Shown here: positions 1-12,300 of the stretch, piece by piece
Position numbering within the stretch: the first letter of the stretch is position 1
How the letters are laid out: each line of letters opens with the position of its first letter
NCBI RefSeq assembly: GCF_036370855.1
Contig: NC_088102.1
Coordinates: 65,357,601 to 65,421,600, forward strand
DNA: 64,000 nucleotides
Direction of reading: 5' to 3'
From: Dromaius novaehollandiae
Taxonomy: Eukaryota; Chordata; Aves; Casuariiformes; Dromaiidae
Notes under the pieces: model-generated
Told to the model about the DNA's origin: nothing
Databases searched by the model: none
Seen by the model: only the letters and a program-made list of their open reading frames with translations
Program-made: the position numbers and the translations under genes

Positions 1-3000
1 CCCTGCTCCGCGCCGTACGTGCCTGGTTGGCCGTGTCCTAGGTGCAGTGTCCCTAACGCTGCGGGCCGAGAGAAGTTCCTGCCCGCAAGGGGAGAGGGAG
101 GAAGTCTGTGTAGAAAACTGACACCAGTATCACCCTGCGTGCTGACTTCTGTGGAGCAGGGAGCCTCCATGAAAAAAGGGGTTTTGGAGCAGGAAGAACA
201 GAAATTAAAGCTTACTGGGACCCCACAGCCCGAGGTCTGGACACACAATGGCAACTACCTTTACCCCATCCTCCTACAGACTCTGTGGCTGCATAGTTTT
301 CTGGAGGATGGAAACATGGTGAACCCTAAGATAAGCTGTCATAGAATCATCTGCATGAACATTGGTCTAACCTCTTTTAAAAGATGATTTGAAAATCATT
401 TTGTTTCACAAAGACCCCAGCACAGACTAACATTTGAGAATAATTTATTTTAAATTTTTCATCTAAAATATTTTAATTTTTAATCTCTCCTTATTGCACA
501 GTAAAAACAGCTAGGAAAATCTGTTAGATACGTACAGTTAGTAGGCTAGCCAGGCTGGAAACACTTTTAAAAATCTGTGTGTGCATACACAGTCAAAATA
601 ATCATAGAAACCAAAATAGTAACAATATATCATTGGTGCTTATATATTATCTTCTCAAGAATAAAAGACACCATTTCTATGTAAGGGTTTTAGGTAATCC
701 TTGACTTAGCCTGCACCAAAACTACAGATCCTTTAGATTCAGAATTTGGTCTGAGCTTTCCAACTCAAAATCTGCAATCGGTGTTGTTCACAAGGAATAA
801 CTCCATATTAAATTAACAGATCCTAATGCCAACTCATCTCTAGGTAATGAAATCTCTTGCTAGCAAGCTGACATTCTGCCCAAAGTCTACCTTGCTCCCC
901 CATGTATTACCCGCTACCAGCTCACTAGTAGTTCTCCCCGCATCCGACAGGTCGCCATTTCCACAAAGCACTTCTTGACATATGAAACAGAGGATTGAAA
1001 GTTTCTGAGAGGCAACTTAGGAAAACAGATTCTGCTTTTCCAGAAGATGGCAGAACCATATTATAAACCGAACCTGATCTGACATAAATCATTTCATTTA
1101 AATCAAGTTATACCAGTTTACACCAGATAAAGGAATGATCTCTACCATTTGTTGCTGAAATTTCCTTCTATATTTCAGATTCTTAAACTAGTTCAAGATT
1201 ACCTTGACTTCCCTAGCCCAGCTAGCAGTATGACTGTCATTTTTAAGATACTTGCTGCAGGTTATTTACTCTATGTTTGTTTACAGACTCACACCAATGA
1301 GCCCAAGAAGCATGACAGAAGCAGGAAGCACTCAGTGTAGTGCTGGAGCTGGACACGGCCAAATGGAGAGCTACTGATAGCTCCACGAACAAGAAGGGTG
1401 CTCTGTTAAAATGCAGCTCTGAAGTGAAACATGCTTTGCTGTACACCATGTGTGGGTGGTTTCAAGACAGAAAACATATCTATTTGTCTAGTAGTGTGCA
1501 CGTAAGCCTCCACCATGGTTCCATATACTGCTCCTGTGCTCGGCTTCATTAAATCACACTGCATAGTTTCAGTTTAAGGGTTTAGGCAACTTAAAATTGA
1601 ATTGATGCATGGCACTCCTTGACCCACAGAGTTTAGAGGATTCCGGGTTCCATCGCTACTGGAGGAATTCAATTTTTACCTGCTACAGAAAGGCTCATTT
1701 TTTCCAGTCATTTTGAGTGACTACTGGCCATAGTTCTGACTAACATCTCTTTGATATGGCATCAAGTCAAAGTATGTATGTGGCTTCTAGAGGTAAAAAA
1801 ATAAGGAATAGTTTTCAGGATCACATCTTCCATTATCAAACACCGCCTCTGCTCTAGAGCAGCTTAGTGTGTAGTTAGATACAAATAAGCTGGTGAAGGC
1901 AGCAGAACTGGGAATATCATGCTTTTCTGAATGTAGCTATAACATTTTGCACGTATCCCTGCTAAGCAGGCTATAGGAAACTCTCCAAGCTGGTGTTTAT
2001 TGAGCCGATACCCAATACTTCCAACTCCTAATTTATTTATTAGAACTCCTTTCTCCCTAAGAGTATGCCACATCTATTCAAAAAGATAGTATTTTGCTAG
2101 CAGTTAAGCCTATCTCACTGAGCTATTTTCTTTGAGACTTGGTAGAAAAGTTAAGATGCCTAATTAGATAGAAAATGAGCTGCAATCTCTCAGATGCAAA
2201 GGAAGAGGGCAAAATGAAATGACAGCCTCTCCTAGAACATGTGGCTAGCTCTAGAGCACAAAGCTTGTTGTGAACATCATGCAGCTCTACATACAAGGAA
2301 AGAAAATGGTGTCATCTTTACTGAAGCTTGAACTTTCACACTCCAAAATACTAGTCTTATTCTTCTACTTAACTCTGGGCATCCTGTATCTATAGCTACA
2401 CTAGTTTAGACCAGAGACAAAGGAAAAGGTTCTCTTCATAATGTGAAACAACTCCAGAAGTGTTTCAAAGAATTTTCTCTAGTGCAGAAAAATCACTCAG
2501 TTATATGATCTGTTCAAATTAAGTTAATAGCAATGGGATGGAAATTGCAAGTTGAACTTAAAATATTAAAGGGTATAAGCAAAATTTGCACTTCTGAAGT
2601 ACGCTTGATTGATCCTCCCAGATCCTGAAGCTTTGAGAATAAATGAAGACCAAGTGCAATACAAATGACAAGAGCAACAGTTTCCTTACTAAACCCTCTA
2701 GCTCTGGAAACATCATGAGTAAGAGCATAATTTATCTCACTCTTCACCCATGCACAGATAACTTACTGGTTGTCCAGAGCACGAATGACACTACGACCAA
2801 CTCATTTCATACATCATTCCATAACCATCAGCTAAAACCACTCCTATCCAACCGGGCTGGATTTAAACCAAGTTTCAAGGCATTTCAGATTCTATTGCCC
2901 TGAGGCAGCAAGTAGTCTTCCACAAAATGGCTATGTTTTGCCATGAGTTTCAGCATTTTACACACTGCTAGTAAACAGGCCATGTGATGCACTACACACT

Positions 3001-5670
3001 GCCATCTCTGCAGCAGTGCAATTCCTTTCGTATGCGCAGCTAAGAAACAAAAGCCAGTTAGTAATGAGTTTGTTGGTTTTCTCGTTTTGGCTGAGGGAGA
3101 GGATTGTTATGACAATGCATCTTTCTGTGTGAATTCTGAAGATTCAGCTTATGTGACTGGGTCGTCTACTCATCCTTTGTGGTCACATTTGACACAGGTA
3201 TAATATAAGCTTTCTGCACAGTCTGTGAAAATAGCCAAAAGAGACAGACCCAAGCTCCTACTCCTGCTGTGCAAGTGGCAAGGACAAATACAGTCCTTTA
3301 TTCATTCCAGAGCAGCAAGTACATCAGCAAATGCGTTACTTTAACATATACACCACTTTTTTGGCTGGTAAGTCTCACAAGAAGTGACTGTGTTAGGGCA
3401 CCAAAACGAAGTATTTGGGCAGCACAAGAGCTGGAAGAAGCTGGCAGGCAGGGGAATTACTGTCTTAGGGAGTTCAGGACAAACCCATAGCAAACATTAG
3501 TTGCATCACTCCAGGAAGCTAGTGTTTCAGGCCTTATAACACACTTCCATCTCATGACAACTGAAGTTAGCAAAAACCACAGTTGGAAATCTACTCCAAC
3601 CTCAAAAAGTTGATTCCTTGTTATAACCAGTCTGTGATAATAGCAAGATAAAGAAGCATCAGAAAAGCTAGGCATTTCATTCTGAACATTCAGCACGTAT
3701 TTCTGTCCATTTTCAAAGTCTAGCATATGAGTACTCAAAGGTCCGTTTTTCTTCCTCCATGAATAAGGTTTACAAGAGGCTGTGCTACATAAGCGGGGGT
3801 TTGTGCTTAAAATTTCCCAGAAGCTGGTTAACAGGTGTTTTATTTGAGCATGTGGATCATTGCTAGGTCTGATAAATGAAATTTTGTAGAAGGATGAAAC
3901 ATTTTGCCAAGATTGCCACAGAATATTAACATGGCAGAAACATGACACTTTAAAGATGACAACAGGTGAGGCTATGCCAAGTCAGCATCTGCGATATTTT
4001 TGTGACCAGACAATAAGAGGACTTAAATTTGCTATACACAGCATCAAACAAAGGAACAATTCAGTTCACCAGCAGGACTCCATCCATTCTGGCCTTGCTA
4101 TCAATTAACTGAATTATTTAACCCAAAACATGAATTGAGGGTAGAAAACCAGTGGTTTTCAACATTTAACATGCACACTCAATGCTTTCCAAGTGAACTG
4201 AACTTCTATACAGCAATTTGATAATTAATTTCTATTTCTTAGTTACCTTTCACGAAGAATTCCACAAAAGGGGTTAAATATGTTGAAAAGAGCCTGTATA
4301 TCCAAGGCACTGAACCATCCTCTTGCACTCAGCGTGGGCATACGCACGCGCTCATACTTACTCAGTGCATTATAAAGCCTGGAACACTAACCTCACTGGG
4401 TACCTGTCAAATCAGAAGCAAGACAGTACTTTTAAGGAAATAAAAGCAAACAAAAAAGCTCACAATCTTAATTCTATTTAAGCTATCAATTGCCATGAAC
4501 ATCCACATAGACAACACTTTAAGAGATGGCATCAGATACTTGCCTTTCCTCAAATGAGGAACATGGAGAAGCTGGGCACAAAGGTATAGAAAAAGTTTAG
4601 GCATTTGTCAATGCAGGGAACAGGATAAGTACTCCTGAGACTTGCACAACTATGAATAAAGAAAATCCCCAAAGCAAGTTAATCACCAGATGTCTTGGGA
4701 AAACCATCCATCAGTCATGGACAGAGATGGTCAGCCACTAAATTGGAGGTGCTTCATCACCTCAGGAACCTCTTCCATCTTTAATTTCACCCCACAAAGT
4801 ATGCAGAACTTTTTTTCATTAGATCCCTAGGCTCATGAAAATTCAGTATTTTTTAAATGCATTTAAACTGCTGATAAAAGCCTACTTACTGGATGACTAA
4901 AGTTATTTTTTCAGATCTGTCTAGTGGCCTATTTAAACTTTTAGTTGCAGAACTAAGTTGCCCTCAAACAAGGGAATCTTAATTTTTAAAAACTAAATAA
5001 AATAGTTCTTTTGCTTTCAGAGAGTTAACAGGTCTATTGGCTGGATTAAGCTAATAACTCAGTGTAGAATTACCTTCCACCTGAACAGAATACACCTGTT
5101 TGGAAATAAGTGATTACAAAAATGGAATTCACATTCAAAGGATGATTACCAATAGGCATGCATGAGAGCTAGTGTTTATCTCCTAACACTTGGAGGGCTA
5201 TTTTAAAACAGAAAACATTGCTTGTTCTATTTGTGTTCCCACATATATTTATCACCTGAATTGGGAATAAAAGAATTAGAGGAAGATGCTGCTTATGAAA
5301 CTGCAGGATAAAATAAATCCATTGTCATTCTGAAGAGATTAAAGGTAAAAGCTGCACTTTTTTTAATACTGTCACCATTCTAAAACACACATTCCTCTAA
5401 ATATATATATATTATGTCACAGGCCTAAGCTGCGAGACACCCTACTAATTTTCAGATCTTTTCTGAATGTTTAAGTGAGTCCATTAAATTTTTGTAATTC
5501 TTGGTGGCCGCATGAGAAACAAAGCAATTTTTCCTGAAGGAAAAAGAAAAAAATCCAGCTCAAGTGTTTCATGTGACAGCTCAGAGGAAAACACAGCAGA
5601 AAAGAATTCTGAAAAGCCTTGCATAAAGTAGACCAATGAGAAATAGCAGTAAAGTGTTTAATGCCTGTAA
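1..5670. other. Gene-free AT-rich sequence left of SPTY2D1
   Basis: The first 240 bases are GC-richer with some CpG and could be the edge of a neighbouring gene (UEVLD is the human neighbour on this side), but no exon of it is recognisable. The rest is AT-rich. A 163-codon minus-strand open frame at 3457-3948 has no recognisable domain and is close to the length expected by chance. I see no repeats of note. Confidence 0.6.
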
Positions 5671-5676
5671 TTTATT
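5671..5676 (-). terminator. Candidate distal AATAAA polyadenylation signal of SPTY2D1
   Basis: A canonical AATAAA on the minus strand lies about 3.6 kb past the stop and is followed by CATTAAACACTTTACTG. It would give a long 3' UTR. I have no direct evidence that it is used. Confidence 0.3.
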
Positions 5677-8600
5677 GTATACATACTCTGCAAAACTTCC
5701 ATATGCATTCGGTGTTTGCGCAAAAGTATACACTTTCTTGACAACACCAGAAAACAGTTAAGCTATGTAAGAGTTTTTAACCTGATTTGTCACATTGTGT
5801 AAAAAGACATTGTGCACAACTGATATCCCCAAAGAAAGTCATTGGCTAAAACTAGAAGCACCCTTATTTACACACTAACACTTTAATATTGCATCACACC
5901 CACTCACCAAAATAAATAGAAATACATTCATCACAATTTAAACAGTCTCTCTCTATATATTTATTTTCTGACATGTTTTGGTCTCCAGAAATATGCTATA
6001 TCTAGAAATATGTATCAGCTACTAGATTAAGTTACAAAATGCAAAAAAAATAGAAAATTAGTTTGCCTGGACAATATTTTGGGCTTTACATAAAAATAAA
6101 TCCAAATTTCCATAGAGATCTCATATACTTCTTGAAAGATTTTTATTTTAACGCACAGCACAGAGTTGCACACTAAGGCTTCCTGTGATATGCAAAACCC
6201 TGGCCTCCAAAAGACATTGCTGTAAAGTGTAAATACAGCTCAAGTGTAAATACAAGACATTTTCAAGAAAGTAGTCATTAATAGAAAGTGCCCTTCATTT
6301 GTTTTAGCATTATCATCAGTTAAGAAGTAGCTACTGTAATTGTGCAATCAAAGCCAGACCTGGAAGGGTTTTATGAAAACTATGTCATCATTCCACACTA
6401 TCAAGTTTAAGGATATAGAATCTGAGATAGCAGAAGCTGACCAACCTCTTTAAACTCCTACATTCATTCATTATTTTTGACACAATTTAGTTAAAGGCAC
6501 ATTGTCAGTGAATTGAAAAAAAAAATCTAAAAACCAAACCAGAATTTCTTTAAATACAATTAAATCACTAGCTTAACATCAGATCCTCATAAACCAATAT
6601 AACCATTCTTCCAATTTTTGTTAACCTCAAATTCAGATGCACTTTGGAAGAGTACTCTCATACTCTTTCTAGATTAATAAAATTATCTGGTAAACAGTAA
6701 ACATTTTTGAATACAAGGTCAGGAATTAAGAAAAAACAGATTCTTAGTACCTTCCTAGCCAATTTACAGAAAAAATATGCAGCAAATGCAAACATTAAAA
6801 CCCAATCATTTGTACAAAATTTGAAAGCCATTATCATCCAATGCCAATTATGAGAAAGTACTTCTTGATTGTAAAATTACAAACGTGTTCTTGAGAATTT
6901 TTTCATATGAAATAAAATTTAAACGATGATTATTGTGTAAAGAAAAACACAGGTATATAGTGTCTTAGGGAGGCTGGCAGAGCAGAGTGCATTCCAGTCA
7001 CCATCTACAAGACAAATGACAAAGTGCTTTACAGATTAAGAAATTTAACTGATCTTGTATACAGTGGTGAATTAAAATGTATCACTACTGTGTAAGTAAA
7101 TAAAAAGCAGGGTTTTATTTAACTTCCATTCATCTGAAACGCAGGCTTAATTCCAGACTGAACAATTTTGAATTAATACAGTTCTTGCATTTCAGAAGAG
7201 CCTGTATTTTCAACCATGCAGGAAATTGCTTGCAACCAATATAGTTATCTGGGTCAACACAGGCCTAGAGCCTTCCTCCAGCTGCTATAAAACAAAAAAC
7301 CCAGCAACCTGATCATGGTCCCAGCAGTCATTGTCTTGAATGGATAATTCTAGCAACTACAGCAGAAAACAATTTCAGATGGTCCCATTAAGCAGAGTGT
7401 GACACACATTTATAGACAAGCAGTGAGATTACACTATCTTGCATGGTCTTAAATGTATACACTGAGAAACATTTTTACTTATATAGAAAGTTAAAAATTC
7501 AGAGGAGCAATGATGTAGTTACCTTCATCTGGGCTCCCTGTCAACTAATACTGAATTAGTTCATAATATCCAAATAGCTTACTCATGTCAGTGTTATGCT
7601 GAAGCAGTGAAATGCTACACCATTGACAGAAAATGACTCAAAAAGGCAAATCTGTTTTTTCTTACATTAAGAGTCAGATATTTAAATTCCAGCAGCTTCC
7701 AAAGTTGTTCCTTACAGCTTGCTGTCTGAAGTGCTATTTCTGAAGGCAGCACTGTTGAATTGCCTCCTGATAGGAAGAGTTCTTTAATTGTTTTTGTATT
7801 CAGGAAGTAATTTTTCCTTTCTATTTATCAGCTTCCCCCCCCACCCCCCCAGCATACACCCAGAGCCTTTGTAGTACTTGGCCAAATACTTCCAGTATTA
7901 AAACAGTAACCGCTTAAGCGGCTAAAGCCAGAGGTTGTATCAGTCAAGGCTTGGGGTCCGAGGCAAAGGTGAGTAGTGACACTGGTGAGCTCTGAAAGGG
8001 AACCTGGGGAAGTCAAAGTAAATGCACCACCAGATCTGGAGATTCAGACTCAGTGCAGTCCCTGTAAACCTGCATGAACCCCTGTGCCAATTGTAAACAG
8101 AGTCAGTTACTGAAGGAAACAGTCTTTAAATGCATAGATGGAAATAATGTGCAAATATGGGCATTAAAATAGGTAACTGACCTCTCCTGATACAACTAAC
8201 ATTTTACATTGTTTGAGGAAATTAATCAGAATCATTTGCTAGATGTTAGTAGTATGAAGTCATTAATATCAATGAGTTGCAAATACAGTAACACATTTCA
8301 TTCTGATGTTCCTTCTGAAAAGTGAACCTAATTCAATGACTGTTTCACATTTTAAATAATTTAAAAACACCTGATTTTTAATGCAAGAGAAAACAATGTG
8401 CACTGTACACTTAATTTATAAAAGCAGCAGAAACTGTTAGACAAACTTGAAGATTTACAGGGCAGGGAAAGAATTCCTAGGCATATGCTTGAGCCCAAAA
8501 GCACAAGCTACATACAAACACTGGAAATTCCTATTTTTCAGGATGTGCATTCATCATACTGAAATAGATTGGCATTGAAATTCCAGGCACAGCAAAAGCC

Positions 8601-8734
8601 AACATAATTTTTTGGTCATTTCCATAACTGCATGATTTGCAAGTGACATGCACTGTTAGAAATAAGAGGTTCTATTTTTTTTTTAAATTGGTTATGTTAA
8701 GACACACAGTCCTCAAATCAGAAAATGTTAGCAC

Positions 8735-8740
8735 TTTATT
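8735..8740 (-). terminator. Proximal AATAAA polyadenylation signal of SPTY2D1
   Basis: A canonical AATAAA hexamer on the minus strand lies about 520 bases past the SPTY2D1 stop. A moderately T-rich tract (ACATTTTCTGATTTGAGG) follows. Use is inferred, not shown. Confidence 0.4.
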
Positions 8741-9262
8741 GCTTTGAACATCTGTGGCAATAGCTGAAATTTACACCCACCCAAGCCATTTCTGTACAGA
8801 AGATATTATTTCAATACTTTGAGGGATCTCAACTCAGGAGATTGAGAGCAGGATATAAAGCAATTTCTTTACATCTCAAAAAATATCAGGGAACGTTATT
8901 CCTTTTTGAAGTGAATGCAAAACTGGTTTACTGGTCTATAGGCCCACACAGCTGCAAGCCAGTGCATAGCTAGTCAGCATTTCTGCTGGCATCTTCAACA
9001 ACTGATTTCATCAATGGAAATCTTTACTGGTTTTTTTTTCCCTTAATATGCATTAGTGCACCAATTTCTTCATAAAAAAATCAACCCTAGCAAGTATTAA
9101 AAATAAATATCTTATTTAGGTCAAACTAAAGCCTTGCTTTTCAGTATTTTCATCCCTTTACACATTCTTTTGCCCTCTAGCAAGCAAATGGAAACTGAAA
9201 TAGAGTAAGATGTATGGAGGCAGAGGGTAGCAGAAAAATGAACAAAATCAACACCAAGTCAG

Positions 9263-9359
9263 TTAACGTGTCCTCAGCTTCTTTGACTGTCTCTTGCGCT
9301 TCAATTCCTCTTCTTCCCGTTTCAATTCTTCTAAGTCTTCCTGAACACCAAGTCTCAAG
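9263..9359 (-). CDS. SPTY2D1: SPTY2D1 coding exon 6 and stop codon
   Basis: The acceptor TATTTGGCAG leads to the C-terminal basic helix SLRLGVQEDLEELKREEEEL followed by KRKRQSKKLRTR and a TAA stop at 9265-9263. The alternating Glu and Lys/Arg pattern and the basic end match the C-terminus of vertebrate SPTY2D1. Confidence 0.94.
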
Positions 9360-12300
9360 CTGCCAAATAAGATGACATCCTTTACAAAGTGCTACTCAAG
9401 CAACATTACATTTGACTTTCTCAATTTTCCCTTAAGAAAACAATGCTAAAATTATCACAGTTGATTTAAGGAAAAATGTTTTAGATCTGTTCAACAATAA
9501 TCATAGGTACTCTTTAATTTTACAAATACAGCTTTAAGAGAAAGGACAGGTGTACAAAGAAATCAAGATTCTCATCACTGAAACAGTCAAACCTTCTCAG
9601 GAAGAATGATTTAACTTTTTTGGTGAGAAAAATCAGTATCATGAAAACATTGACTTTAAGAGAGATCATTCTTTACTGAAAATAAATGGCTGAAAAGCAT
9701 CAATCAATTCTCCTCTGGCTAGCTCTCACATGCAATCATAGCAGGACTGCCTCAGATCAACTTCTTGCCAAGAACCAACCTAAACCTTTTATCTTGGCAA
9801 GGGTGAGAACGGACATATCGGAAACAGAAGCAACCGACTGTGTTGCAACTCCCTGACTTTGGGCACAACTCAAGCATGACACTCTGCCTCAGTCCATCTA
9901 GCTGCAAACGGCACTGGTAAACAGGCACGTGGAGGCACTGCAGAACACAGCATGTTCTAGCTATCTCCCTGCAGTTTCTTCCACTTCCTAGAAGTCAGTA
10001 CATTGAAGCAGATAGTCAATTATTTCAATGTCAAGTATATATGTAATCAAACTCTGGCTTGAAGCATCACTTTTAACTTAATTTCCTAACAGCTACAATC
10101 TTAGTGGGCTTGCTTGGTTAGAAAGGGCTTCTCATTTTAAGGGTCAATTCAACCATAAAATCTCAGTGAAAAAATAGTATAACTTTTTTCTATCCCCAGC
10201 TAAAACTCAAAATTATAGTCAAGGTTCATATCTCCCCTTCTTTTATAAAAGTGTAGTTAAAAGTTAGTCAGGTATTCAATCTTGTAAAACCTCACTTCAC
10301 ATTCCCAGTAGGAGAATCCAGTGAAGAGCAATACCTCTGTAACATTCGAATTGTTTCTTGTAACTCCATTTAACAGACTACCTTAACTTTGTGAGAACTG
10401 CAGCTATTCCCAAGAATAAGGAAGAATAAGGACATTGACTAAACTTGAAGATAGAAGCTTTCAATACTCTGGGCCCCATCTGAATGGCAAAAAAACCTCA
10501 GGACATCAAAAAAATTTGATAACTCAGTATATTTCCAATATTTTCCACCACCTATAAAAAACAATCGTACAACTTTGCAAAGCTTGGACAAGTATATCAA
10601 ACACATCTTCCATCCAGCATTAAAAAACTTAAAACAGTTTATGGTTAAAGCCAGGTTTCTGTAATAGCCAGTAAGATTTGCACAGGTCTAGGGGCTGAAA
10701 CCATGATCAAATCCGGTATGAAAATCCACTCATTTTGAAGTTACTATCTATAAAATATCTGTACAGATTAATTCTATACATAATTTTAAGAAATCTCCTT
10801 GTAGTCCTGAAGAACTAGTGGAAAAACTGCAGTGTTTGGAACAAATTCAAGGGTTTAGCATTTTAACTGGAATTTTTAGTATTTGCACAAGTATTTTGGG
10901 GCTTAAGTAGTATAATTTCCGCAAGCAAAACTTATGTAATTAGAAGGAACACAGATTTGCTTACTATACCCATTATTTCAGTGGCAGGCTGGCTGCGTGA
11001 GTTTAATCTTTGTACCTAAGCTTTTCTGTCAAAAATGGCAAGACTTACCTCTGTCATAAGTAGCATTATGTTCAGGGATACATTTAATCAGCAAGAATCC
11101 ACTCGAAGTTGCTCCATGACTTCAAGCAAACTACTCCCCCCGTCCCCACCACTTTCTATTTAATTTTAAATCAGTGCATACCTCCTAGCTTCTTCTTTCT
11201 GTTGCTCTCTCCAGCTGCTCTCCATATAACGTAAGGCATAATCACTCTCATCTTTGTATCTGGAAGTTAAATATTCATGTTTAGCACACTAAAAATAAGA
11301 CATGATCATGTATGGCTGTTATGAACTAACATTCTTTTTTGAAAAAAGAAAGTTACCTTGTCATTTACTGTTAGATTTTAATGCTTTGGAAGAATGCAAG
11401 TTCCAAGTCATTAAAATGCGTGCTTTATTATACCTTGTCAGGCAAGAGGAAAGTATTTAAACAAGCCAAATCGGGGATTTTCCAACAGTTCCTATCCAAA
11501 TATGCCAAGTTAGATCCTTCTATGAAATAGTTAACACCATTGCATTCAGCAGTTTACATGCAGGCAACTGCATTTGACATTCTGAAGTATTACAGGCTGC
11601 TGTAGAAAGCAGAACACTCAATGACAAAAAAGATTTAGGAGTCATATGCATGAAAAATTGAAAACAGTGTTTTGTTTTGCAGTTGTCTCATTTGCACCAA
11701 ATTTTATTGCTCCTCAAAAGAGCACGCAGGCAGCACGTAAATTCAAGATCCCTTCTGTACAGAAGCAGCTCTAATATTTGTTAAGTTTCTGCAATGCAAA
11801 AACATCTATGAATGCCAAGAATTTACTCATTCATCTCAAACATTCAGTTTTATTCTTTGAACTATAACTTCTGTAAGAGTTTTGTGGTATCTTAAAATTA
11901 ACTTGGGCTATCTTACCTTTTCCGGTCATATCCAAATATTTCCCGAATATGCTTTGATATTTCTTCTTGGGGTTCTCCTTCATCTTCAATAAAGTCATCC
12001 ATTTCAGAGTCATATTCATCATCATCATCATCTTCTATCTGCCTTTTGTAACTAATGGGTGGGAGAGAAGGTCTTCCAAGACCTAAATAAGAGGAGTAAG
12101 GAACAACATTAATCTAAGAACAGTCATTTTCTACATTTGCTTCTTCATAAAGAAGTGTTTTTAATTGTGGCTGTGCCCTGGGCATGGACATTTATAACTC
12201 TGGTCTTCAAGGTGTAAAAGTTCCATCTTATTTAATTGACAATTCTAAAATACCCAGTAAAAGAAAATATTTCCTCTAAGCTGTGTTATGGAAGATTACA

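Larger units (their letters stand above)
5671..9262 (-). other. SPTY2D1: Probable SPTY2D1 3' untranslated region
   Basis: This AT-rich stretch follows the SPTY2D1 stop codon and contains no supportable exon. On the minus strand AATAAA signals occur at 8740-8735 (about 520 bases after the stop) and 5676-5671 (about 3.6 kb after it). Either could end the transcript, and use of both is plausible. The left limit is therefore inferred. Confidence 0.5.

Noticed and set aside
1-400. UEVLD first exon at the left edge
   Set aside because: UEVLD is the expected neighbour, but no part of its N-terminal sequence could be read on either strand.
11831-12031. 66-codon frame starting with five Met
   Set aside because: It is the GAT repeat of SPTY2D1 exon 4 read in the wrong frame as ATG.
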